DNA of 5,196 bases. Origin: Atopobiaceae bacterium. Lineage in GTDB: Bacteria; Actinomycetota; Coriobacteriia; Coriobacteriales; Atopobiaceae. The DNA lies in assembly GCA_015258485.1 (NCBI GenBank), contig JABZIF010000074.1, forward strand, positions 1 to 5,196, read 5' to 3'. Position 1 is the first letter of the stretch, and the number at the start of each line of letters is the position of its first letter. The position numbers were made by a program, and so were the translations under genes. Positions 1 to 5,196 of the stretch are shown piece by piece. Under the pieces are notes generated by a model that was given only the letters and a program-made list of their open reading frames with translations, searched no databases and was not told the DNA's origin.

Positions 1-413
1 ATTCCAATGATCTTCGTATTGATGTGTATCATGCATCGGGACCAGGTGGTCAAGGAGTAAATACTACCGATTCAGCTGTTCGTATTACACATATTCCAAC
101 TGGCACGGTTGTGACCTGTCAAAATGAGCGAAGCCAGCTTCAAAATAAGGCTGCTGCTATGAATATTTTGCGTAGCCGCCTTTATGAGATGGAGAAACAA
201 AAACGTGAAGAAGAGCTCGATGAGCTCCGCGGACCAAAGCATGAGATTTCATTTGGTAATCAAATTAGAAGTTATGTTTTATATCCCTATCAGCTTATTA
301 AAGATTTAAGAACTGGTGCGGAGACAGGTAATGTTGATGCAGTCCTTTCAGATGGAGATCTGGATCAGTTTATCATTGCATATCATCGTTGGAATATTGG
401 AAGAAGGGACTAA
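1..413 (+). CDS. prfB: Peptide chain release factor 2 (RF2), C-terminal part, truncated by the left window edge
   Basis: RF2 recognises UGA and UAA stop codons in the ribosomal A site and triggers hydrolysis of peptidyl-tRNA. The reading frame is open from base 3 and ends at TAA 411-413, giving the last 136 residues. The catalytic GGQ loop is encoded at 45-53 within SGPGGQGVN; the glutamine is the residue that reaches the peptidyl-transferase centre. It is followed by the family-typical stretches [26 protein letters not shown] and IKDLRTG. A basic/acidic helix of the [11 protein letters not shown] type lies between them. IRSYVL...KDLRTG and the short C-terminal tail fit RF2 rather than RF1. 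GGQGVN, where Escherichia coli has GGQHVN, is a form I associate with actinobacterial RF2. The GTG at 24 is internal, not the start. The stop-recognition domain and any programmed-frameshift site lie upstream and cannot be judged. The next gene begins one base after the stop. Confidence 0.97.
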   Translation, partial: SNDLRIDVYHASGPGGQGVNTTDSAVRITHIPTGTVVTCQNERSQLQNKAAAMNILRSRLYEMEKQKREEELDELRGPKHEISFGNQIRSYVLYPYQLIKDLRTGAETGNVDAVLSDGDLDQFIIAYHRWNIGRRD

Positions 414-414
414 C

Positions 415-1296
415 GTGCAAGAAGTAACCTGGCAAAAGACCGTTAAAGAATTATCTTTCATTGTCTTAGGCTGTGCTATTTTTGCTGTTGGCCTTGATGT
501 ATTTGAGGTACCCAATGATCTTGCTGCAGGTGGTATTACTGGTTTTGCCACAGTTTTGAGGGCAGTGGCGGCAACATTTGGTCTTGATTTACCAGTAGGC
601 ATGCAAACTATTGTCATGAATATTGTTTTGATGCTCTTTATCGTACGCGGTGGGAACAGGAAGTATCTTGCAAAAAGTGTCATGGGGTTTTTAATCTCGA
701 GTATTTTCGTTGATTTATTTGCCCCGTTTTTGCCAGCTCTTGGAACAAACGATCTCATGCTTGCCTCGCTCTGGGGTAGTGTGATTTGTGGTTTTGGCCT
801 CGGTTTGGTATTTAGAGCTGGTGGAAATACAGGTGGAACCGATATTATTGCCCAAGCTATCTCAAAGCGTTTTTCGATTCCTTCTGGTACATCAATTATC
901 ATTGTAGATATGGCAATTATTATTGCTGCAATTCCTGTATTCTCATTAGAAAATGCACTATATTCCGTACTGGCAATTTTCATTACCGGTAAGATGATTG
1001 ACTATGTTATTGATGGTCCAAAGTCTGAGCGATGTGCCTATATTATTTCTTCGAAACATAGTGATATTGCACACGAGATTCTTTATTCGCTTAATCGTGG
1101 TTGTACAGAACTTCAGGCTCGTGGCGTTTGGAGTGGGAGCGATAAGCCCGTTCTCATGTGTGTTCTTGGCCGCACAGAAACCATTCAACTTAAAACACTC
1201 GTTTCAGAGATTGATCCTCATGCGATTGTCTTTATTTCAGAAGTTCATGAGGCATTTGGCGAAGGATTTAAACCAATTGAGGGAATGGACAATTAA
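415..1296 (+). CDS. YitT family membrane protein (YitT membrane domain plus C-terminal DUF2179)
   Basis: This is an integral membrane protein of 293 residues, normal for the YitT family. The start is GTG 415: the GAAGGG at 403-408, inside the end of prfB, gives a Shine-Dalgarno with 6 bases spacing. An in-frame ATG at 316 lies deep in prfB without such a signal. The N-terminal ~195 residues hold about six hydrophobic segments (roughly 11-30, 38-58, 61-77, 88-107, 116-134, 159-194). The family hallmark GGNTGGTDII is at 136-145, after a hydrophobic segment. Residues ~207-287 form the soluble DUF2179 domain: YIISSKHSDIAHEIL, then LNRGCTELQARG, then VLMCVLGR, then EIDPHAIVFISEV. The biochemical role of the family is not well established and no substrate can be inferred here. 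The 1-bp gap to prfB implies co-transcription, and a terminator follows at 1322-1355. Identity is secure at family level only. Confidence 0.93.
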   Translation: MQEVTWQKTVKELSFIVLGCAIFAVGLDVFEVPNDLAAGGITGFATVLRAVAATFGLDLPVGMQTIVMNIVLMLFIVRGGNRKYLAKSVMGFLISSIFVDLFAPFLPALGTNDLMLASLWGSVICGFGLGLVFRAGGNTGGTDIIAQAISKRFSIPSGTSIIIVDMAIIIAAIPVFSLENALYSVLAIFITGKMIDYVIDGPKSERCAYIISSKHSDIAHEILYSLNRGCTELQARGVWSGSDKPVLMCVLGRTETIQLKTLVSEIDPHAIVFISEVHEAFGEGFKPIEGMDN

Positions 1297-1321
1297 ACTT
1301 TTATATAAAGGTCTAAATTAG

Positions 1322-1355
1322 ATTGCCTTTTTCGTAAGAGGAAGGCGATTTTTAT
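1322..1355 (+). terminator. Intrinsic terminator after the YitT-family gene
   Basis: The left arm at 1322-1332 and right arm at 1339-1349 pair over 11 bp around the loop CGTAAG (1333-1338). The pairs include GCCTT/AAGGC and three G-T wobbles. The right arm runs directly into a T tract (1349-1353). It lies 25 bp after the stop of the YitT gene and separates the prfB-yitT unit from the ftsE promoter. Confidence 0.8.
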
Positions 1356-1362
1356 GTGAATG

Positions 1363-1391
1363 ACCTGCGATACGTGTTTTATACCTGCGAT
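1363..1391. repeat. Two 9-bp direct repeats in the ftsE promoter region (possible operator)
   Basis: ACCTGCGAT occurs at 1363-1371 and again, identically, at 1383-1391, so the two copies are exactly 20 bp apart, close to two helical turns. The second copy lies in the spacer just upstream of the -10 box at 1402-1407. The arrangement would suit a dimeric regulator binding one face of the DNA, but no known operator consensus was recognised. The unit itself is not palindromic. Confidence 0.5.
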
Positions 1392-1407
1392 TTTGGTAAA
1401 ATATAAT
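1379..1407 (+). promoter_or_regulatory. Putative sigma-70-type promoter for ftsEX
   Basis: A perfect TATAAT is at 1402-1407. The hexamer 17 bp upstream is TTATAC (1379-1384), a poor -35, so the promoter may need an activator. There is no TG extension before the -10. Transcription would begin near 1414, leaving a leader of about 30 bases before the ftsE GTG. Position directly after a terminator and directly before a gene supports the call. Confidence 0.5.
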
Positions 1408-1444
1408 CTGTATCTGTCTCTTCGGAGTAAGAAAAGGAGCAACT

Positions 1445-2476
1445 GTGGCTAATCATTTCCGTACTGATGAGCAACAGGAGTCCTCAGCTGATAATCCATT
1501 TGAGGTAATTTCTCAGGATGATCTTAATCAGCCGGAACAGAAACAAGACGATACTTCTGTTTCAGCTGTTACAACGGACTTTTCTAACAATGTATCAACG
1601 ACTCAAGTTGATGACAGCAAGGTATCAACAACTGACCCTTTTGCTTCTGGAGTAGAAGCTGTACATGTAGTAACTGCAGAGGAGCAAGATGATCCTCAGC
1701 AGGCCCCACTCGACAGGGCTCGTTTTTTTGCTGATTTGGCGCAAGACGCGCCACAGGTTGAGCGCACTGGTACTCCTACCATCTCATTAAAGAACGTTTC
1801 ACTGATATATCCCTCTAGACCTGATAACGCTGCACTTGATGAAGTAAGTGCGGATATTTATCCGGGTGAGTTTGTCTTTGTTGTTGGACATTCTGGCTCT
1901 GGTAAATCGTCTCTTTTGCGTTTGATTACACGTGAGCAAAAAGCAACTCGTGGGCAGGTTATTGTTGCTGGTCAGGATCTCACACGCATGCGTAACTCAA
2001 AGGTTCCATATTTGCGTCGTCAGATTGGTACTGTATTTCAGGACTTTAAGCTTTTACCCGACAAAACAGTTTATGAAAACGTTGCTTTTGCACTTGAGTG
2101 TATCGGTAAACCTCGTTCTGTTGTTAATGTACAGGTTCCTGAGGTCTTACGCCTCGTTGGTCTTGGTCAAAAAATGGATGCTTATCCAGATCAGCTCTCT
2201 GGTGGTGAGCAGCAGCGTGTTTCTGTTGCTCGCGCTATGGTCAATCGTCCACCACTGCTTATTTGTGATGAGCCAACAGGTAACTTAGACCCTGCAATTT
2301 CTTTGGGTATTATGAAACTTTTGGACCGCATTAATCGCGCCGGTACCACAGTGGTTATGGCAACTCACGACCGCGAGATGGTTGACTCTATGCGTAAGCG
2401 TGTTATTGCGCTTGAGGCTGGTCGTATTGTTCGCGATCAGGAGAAGGGAGGCTATGGTTATTATGGGGCTCTCTAA
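1445..2476 (+). CDS. ftsE: Cell division ATP-binding protein FtsE with a long acidic N-terminal extension
   Basis: FtsE is the cytoplasmic ATPase of the FtsEX complex, which acts at the division site to control peptidoglycan hydrolases. The product has 343 residues, against roughly 220-230 for typical FtsE. The start is GTG 1445, with AAGGAG at 1434-1439 and 5 bases spacing. No credible start with a Shine-Dalgarno lies nearer the ATPase domain. Residues 1-110 are low-complexity, rich in D, E, Q, S and T (23 acidic against 6 K/R), and probably disordered. The ABC domain runs from about 112. It has Walker A GHSGSGKSS at 148-156, Q-loop Q199 in VFQDFKLL, signature LSGGEQQR at 251-258, Walker B LLICDE at 271-276, GNLDP at 279-283 and H-loop H308. 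All catalytic elements are present. The end overlaps ftsX, indicating translational coupling. The neighbour and the FQDFKLL motif favour FtsE over a generic transporter ATPase. Confidence 0.95.
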   Translation: MANHFRTDEQQESSADNPFEVISQDDLNQPEQKQDDTSVSAVTTDFSNNVSTTQVDDSKVSTTDPFASGVEAVHVVTAEEQDDPQQAPLDRARFFADLAQDAPQVERTGTPTISLKNVSLIYPSRPDNAALDEVSADIYPGEFVFVVGHSGSGKSSLLRLITREQKATRGQVIVAGQDLTRMRNSKVPYLRRQIGTVFQDFKLLPDKTVYENVAFALECIGKPRSVVNVQVPEVLRLVGLGQKMDAYPDQLSGGEQQRVSVARAMVNRPPLLICDEPTGNLDPAISLGIMKLLDRINRAGTTVVMATHDREMVDSMRKRVIALEAGRIVRDQEKGGYGYYGAL

Positions 2477-3389
2477 TTTTGGTTATTCGTTCCGTGAAGC
2501 TGGTAGTCACTTTAGAAGGAATTGGTCAACTGCACTTGGTGCTGTTGTAACAATTTTCTTATCGTTATTTATTATTGGACTCTTTGTCCTTGGTTCTGCA
2601 TTAATTGAGAACATGGTAGGAAGTGTCGAGAATCGCGTCACTATTCAGGCATTTTTGTCTGATGATGCTGATCAGTCTGCTGTTCAGGCATTTCAAAAGC
2701 AGATTCAGGGTTGGAATAATGTCGAGTCGGTAACATATAAAAGTAAAGATCAGGCTCTTGAGGAGTATCGCACTACGATGAGCTATCGCAATGCTTCAGA
2801 TGCTGTTGCCGCTCTTGATGGTCAAAATCCAATTCCTGCATCATTAGTTATTAAGCTTACTGATCCAAAAGATGTCCAGGACGTGGCTCAGCGTATTGCA
2901 TCTTCATCAGATTTTGCGGCTATTGCTGATAACAAAGATAATCCATCTGGAGACGTTCAGTATGGACGTGAAACAGTTGAGCGTTTATTTAGCGTAACCT
3001 CATATATTCGCGTTGGCGCTATCGCTCTTGTTGGTTTATTAATTTTTGTTGCCTTTGTCTTTATCAATAACACTATCCGTTTGGCAATTAATGCTCGTCG
3101 TCGTGAGATTGCAATCATGCGTCTTGTTGGTGCCTCAAATAGCTTTATTCGTGGACCATTTTTGATGGAAGGCGTATTAGAAGCAGTTATCGGCGCACTT
3201 CTCGCCATTGTTGTGTTGGTGGTTGGAACACATATGTTGCTTCCCGTTATTGCAAAGAGTATGACGTTTTTGACTTTTGCTATTCCGTCTTACGTTATTT
3301 GGGCTATGAGCGGTTTGCTGTTACTTCTTGGTTTGTTGCTTGGTCTTTTCGGCTCTGCAATTGCAATGGGACGATATCTCAAAGCGTAG
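2454..3389 (+). CDS. ftsX: Cell division protein FtsX (permease-like subunit)
   Basis: FtsX is the membrane partner of FtsE. It passes the ATPase signal to cell-wall hydrolases or their activators through its large outer loop. The product has 311 residues, a normal length. A cytoplasmic N-terminus (FREAGSHFRRNW) precedes TM1 at ~26-50. An extracellular domain follows at ~51-180, then TM2 ~184-206, TM3 ~231-257 and TM4 ~285-307. The conserved cytoplasmic loop after TM2 (NNTIRLAINARRREIAIM, then RLVGAS) is typical of FtsX and contacts FtsE. Start choice: ATG 2454 overlaps ftsE by 23 bases, but GGAGG at 2447-2451 is only 2 bases away. ATG 2463 (308 residues, 14-base overlap) has 11 bases spacing and is a real alternative. 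The gene is coupled to ftsE and followed by a terminator; no hydrolase gene follows. Confidence 0.95.
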   Translation: MVIMGLSNFGYSFREAGSHFRRNWSTALGAVVTIFLSLFIIGLFVLGSALIENMVGSVENRVTIQAFLSDDADQSAVQAFQKQIQGWNNVESVTYKSKDQALEEYRTTMSYRNASDAVAALDGQNPIPASLVIKLTDPKDVQDVAQRIASSSDFAAIADNKDNPSGDVQYGRETVERLFSVTSYIRVGAIALVGLLIFVAFVFINNTIRLAINARRREIAIMRLVGASNSFIRGPFLMEGVLEAVIGALLAIVVLVVGTHMLLPVIAKSMTFLTFAIPSYVIWAMSGLLLLLGLLLGLFGSAIAMGRYLKA

Positions 3390-3412
3390 GTCATTTGTCT
3401 AAGTTGAGCATA

Positions 3413-3441
3413 TAAACATCAATTTAGAAAGTAATTATAAT
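3413..3441 (+). promoter_or_regulatory. Promoter-like sequence between ftsX and the downstream terminator
   Basis: TAAACA (3413-3418, four of six matches to TTGACA) is 17 bp from a perfect TATAAT (3436-3441). The -10 is inside a perfect 12-bp AT palindrome at 3432-3443. Predicted initiation near 3448-3450 would sit only a few bases before the terminator hairpin at 3457. It could be a real promoter for a very short RNA or an attenuated lysR leader, or simply AT-rich spacer. The rest of the ftsX-lysR spacer shows no better promoter. Confidence 0.3.
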
Positions 3442-3456
3442 TATATATTGCAAGGT

Positions 3457-3490
3457 AAGACCCCGTGAAAACCGTTCGCGGGGTCTTTTT
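3457..3490 (+). terminator. Strong intrinsic terminator after ftsX
   Basis: Arms 3457-3469 and 3475-3487 pair perfectly over 13 bp around the loop AACCG (3470-3474). The core is AGACCCCG/CGGGGTCT. The stem ends in a run of five T (3486-3490). It would stop ftsEX transcripts about 70-100 bases after the ftsX stop and isolates them from the LysR gene. Confidence 0.92.
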
Positions 3491-3574
3491 GCGTTGAAAG
3501 GTATTTACTAACGTGCAGGTAAGATGATATTTTGAAAATTGACATAAGGCCACGTACTTAGGTGGGGAACAAGT

Positions 3575-4423
3575 ATGGAGACCAATCTACATAAGTTTCG
3601 GGCGTTTGCATCGGCAGCGTACCATAGCAGTTTTACCGTAGCTGCAGAAGAGTTAGGATGTACCCAATCATCAATTAGCCGCATGATGGCAAGCCTCGAG
3701 CAAGAATGGAGCATTAGGCTGTTCAATCGCCATGGCGGTTACGTGAGTTTAACACCAGAAGGTAAGTCACTTTTACCAGTTGTTGAAGAGCTATGTCAGG
3801 TGTATAGCAAGTTAAAAAATCAGGTTAATCGAGTTAGTGCTGTTGAGATGGGGAATTTAATTATTGCAGCACCGTCGAGCTTTCTTTCAAGAGCTTTGCC
3901 GGGATATCTTAAGCGATATATGAACGATCATCCTCATATTAAGCTTGAAGTCATTGAGTGTACCTATGGAGAAGCCCTCAGACTTATTAGTAAAGGTAAG
4001 GTTGATATTGGCTTTACCATGACTCGCGCTACCGAAAAAGGGTTAACTTCAACACTTTTTGATCATGACGAAGTTGTTGTAGTGTCTCAAAAAGGACATT
4101 ACAACAAAAGTTGTAAAAAAATCCCAGTTAAACGTCTTATTGAAGAACCTTTTATTGTTGATATAGAAACTGCACCTTTACTTCAGAAGCAATTAAAAAA
4201 TGCCCATATGACATTTGCTTCTTCAGATTCCTTCACTATTTTATCTATGGTTGAATCAGGTATTGGCGTCAGTCTTCTTCCATTAGAGGCAACTAAAAAT
4301 TCAAACTTTGATATTGATGTACATCATCTTGAAACACCTGTACATCGTAACGTATTTATTACCCATCGTATAAAAGGTGAAATGTCTTTTACAACAGAAG
4401 AATTTTTGAAGTACTTGCTTTAA
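3575..4423 (+). CDS. LysR-type transcriptional regulator
   Basis: This is a DNA-binding regulator of the LysR family, 282 residues, slightly short of the usual ~300 but with both domains. The N-terminal winged helix-turn-helix spans about residues 5-63: SFTVAAEELGCTQSSISR holds the helix-turn-helix, followed by LEQEWSIRLFNR and the wing VSLTPEG. A linker helix covers ~64-90. The effector-binding domain runs from ~93 (LIIAAPSSF) to the end and includes the family-like stretches KGKVDIGFT and MVESGIGVSLLP. The start is ATG 3575, with AGGTGGGG at 3560-3567 and 7 bases spacing. The effector is not identifiable from sequence. The nearest candidate target is the APC permease gene 220 bases downstream, on the same strand; many LysR regulators are instead divergent from their target. 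No clear promoter of its own was found between the terminator and the start, and no terminator follows. Confidence 0.93.
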   Translation: METNLHKFRAFASAAYHSSFTVAAEELGCTQSSISRMMASLEQEWSIRLFNRHGGYVSLTPEGKSLLPVVEELCQVYSKLKNQVNRVSAVEMGNLIIAAPSSFLSRALPGYLKRYMNDHPHIKLEVIECTYGEALRLISKGKVDIGFTMTRATEKGLTSTLFDHDEVVVVSQKGHYNKSCKKIPVKRLIEEPFIVDIETAPLLQKQLKNAHMTFASSDSFTILSMVESGIGVSLLPLEATKNSNFDIDVHHLETPVHRNVFITHRIKGEMSFTTEEFLKYLL

Positions 4424-4575
4424 TTTTGTTTAAGTTTTGTAACACGTTAACTATTTGAAAAACGCATAACTGGTATTAGATTTTGGAAAAGTAATAAAAA
4501 GATTTAACTACCGCTCACCGTTAGAGCATCTCCGCTTACGGCTTTGAAACATTGATGAATACCTCAATTCCTTTT

Positions 4576-4603
4576 CTGACATGAAGTTGGATGTAACTAT
4601 AAA
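4576..4603 (+). promoter_or_regulatory. Putative promoter for the APC permease gene
   Basis: CTGACA (4576-4581, five of six matches to TTGACA) lies 16 bp from TATAAA (4598-4603, five of six matches to TATAAT). Transcription would start near 4610, with a leader of about 33 bases that contains the ribosome binding site at 4632-4637. Copies of ATGTAAC at 4591-4597 and 4603-4609 flank the -10 box and may be regulator contacts. Confidence 0.5.
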
Positions 4604-4643
4604 TGTAACAAGTTTCGTCTGATTTTTTGGAGAGGAGTGGGAC

Positions 4644-5196
4644 ATGGCAGAGAATGCTACAGCACCTGAAATGCAAAAGTCGTTGAGCTTATTCAACTTC
4701 TTTACTATCGGATTTGGTGCAATCATCGGCACTGGATGGGTGCTCCTGGTGGGCGATTGGATGGTTCTTGGTGGAGGACCATTCCCCGCAATGATTGCAT
4801 TTGCAATTGGTGCAATTTTCCTTGTACCAATTGGAATGGTCTTTGGCGAACTCACAGCAGCTATCCCTATTTCAGGCGGCATCATTGAGTACGTTGACAG
4901 GACATTTGGCCGTCCGTTGGGCTTCTTTACTGGTTGGATGCTCCTTTTGGGCAACGCTCCTTTATGTCCTTGGGAAGCAATTGCAATTTCTACGCTTCTT
5001 ACTGACCGTTTTGGCGCATTCCCTGTTCTTTCTTGGCTGAGGTCCGTTAAGCTGTACACCATTCTTGGTGCCGATGTTTACTTATGGCCAACAGTCATTG
5101 CTCTTTGCTTTGCTATTCTAGTTATCTTTCTTAACTTCAAAGGTGCTGGTGCAGCAGCCAAGCTTTCAAGCTTCCTTACCAAGGCGCTTTTGACTG
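4644..5196 (+). CDS. APC-superfamily amino-acid permease, N-terminal part, cut by the right window edge
   Basis: This is a membrane transporter of the amino acid-polyamine-organocation type, probably importing an amino acid or amine; the substrate is not readable here. The frame is open from ATG 4644 to the window end (184 complete codons plus one base). GAGGAG at 4632-4637 gives a good ribosome binding site with 6 bases spacing. Residues 1-14 are polar. TM1 at ~16-38 contains GFGAIIGTGW (23-32), the glycine-rich unwound segment that contacts substrate in this superfamily. TM2 is ~46-69, followed by the conserved ELTAAIPISGGIIEY (69-83). TM3 is at ~92-120, with the distinctive GWMLLLGNAPLCPWEA. 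A further hydrophobic segment is at ~147-165, ending in NFKGAG. About a third to two fifths of a normal-length permease is visible. It may be controlled by the preceding LysR gene; its own promoter candidate lies at 4576-4603. Confidence 0.92.
   Translation, partial: MAENATAPEMQKSLSLFNFFTIGFGAIIGTGWVLLVGDWMVLGGGPFPAMIAFAIGAIFLVPIGMVFGELTAAIPISGGIIEYVDRTFGRPLGFFTGWMLLLGNAPLCPWEAIAISTLLTDRFGAFPVLSWLRSVKLYTILGADVYLWPTVIALCFAILVIFLNFKGAGAAAKLSSFLTKALLT

Noticed and set aside
348..983. Long minus-strand open frame opposite the YitT gene
   Set aside because: It is antisense to a clear family member, its product resembles no family I know, and no ribosome binding site or gene context supports it.
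3529..3539. ATTTT-G-AAAAT palindrome before the LysR gene as an autoregulatory operator
   Set aside because: The arms are only 5 bp of A/T in AT-rich spacer, which is expected by chance; no second site supports it.
3539..3544. Perfect TTGACA upstream of the LysR gene as a -35 box
   Set aside because: No -10-like hexamer lies 15-19 bp downstream; that position is the G-rich ribosome binding site.
3550..3565. CCAC...GTGG hairpin masking the LysR ribosome binding site
   Set aside because: A 4-bp stem with an 8-base loop is too weak to call a regulatory structure.
4556..4585. Tiny open frame ATGAATACC... upstream of the permease as a leader peptide
   Set aside because: It has nine codons, no ribosome binding site, and lies upstream of the predicted transcription start.
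4424..4643. Riboswitch or T-box leader before the permease
   Set aside because: No T-box sequence, no recognisable riboswitch core and no terminator hairpin were seen in this spacer.
4508..5062. Minus-strand open frame of 184 codons opposite the permease
   Set aside because: It lies mostly antisense to the permease, whose + strand frame has TM1 and TM2 motifs of the APC superfamily. The minus product is a low-complexity P/S/K/N-rich shadow.

Overview
The window is an ordinary-looking chromosomal stretch from a low- to mid-GC bacterium. The RF2 C-terminus has the GGQGVN active-site form that I associate with Actinobacteria. The order prfB ... ftsE-ftsX is also typical of that phylum. With the AT-leaning codon use, this points to a low-GC actinobacterium, most plausibly class Coriobacteriia (Atopobium/Lancefieldella/Fannyhessea-like). 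The assignment is inference from style and gene order, not from a database search.

Layout, with every gene on the + strand: (1) 1-413, the C-terminal part of peptide chain release factor 2 (prfB), open at the left edge. (2) 415-1296, a YitT-family membrane protein with a C-terminal DUF2179 domain; it starts with GTG one base after the prfB stop, so the two are almost certainly co-transcribed. (3) 1322-1355, an intrinsic terminator that closes this unit. (4) 1356-1444, a promoter region with a good -10 box and two 9-bp direct repeats exactly 20 bp apart. (5) 1445-2476, ftsE, with an unusual acidic, low-complexity N-terminal extension of about 110 residues ahead of the ABC domain. (6) 2454-3389, ftsX, overlapping the end of ftsE. 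(7) 3457-3490, a strong intrinsic terminator ending ftsEX, with a promoter-like sequence just in front of it. (8) 3575-4423, a LysR-type regulator. (9) 4644 to the right edge, the N-terminal 184 codons of an APC-superfamily amino-acid permease, with its own promoter candidate.

Functionally, prfB ends translation at UGA/UAA. FtsE and FtsX form the division-site ABC-type complex that controls peptidoglycan hydrolases. The LysR gene may regulate the permease just downstream, but this is only suggested by adjacency. I found no mobile element, CRISPR array, tRNA, rRNA or convincing new multi-gene system. The points that deserve a second look are the FtsE extension, the paired repeats at the ftsE promoter, the promoter-then-terminator arrangement after ftsX, the repeated TGTAAC hexamers before the permease, and the ending of the operon straight after ftsX.
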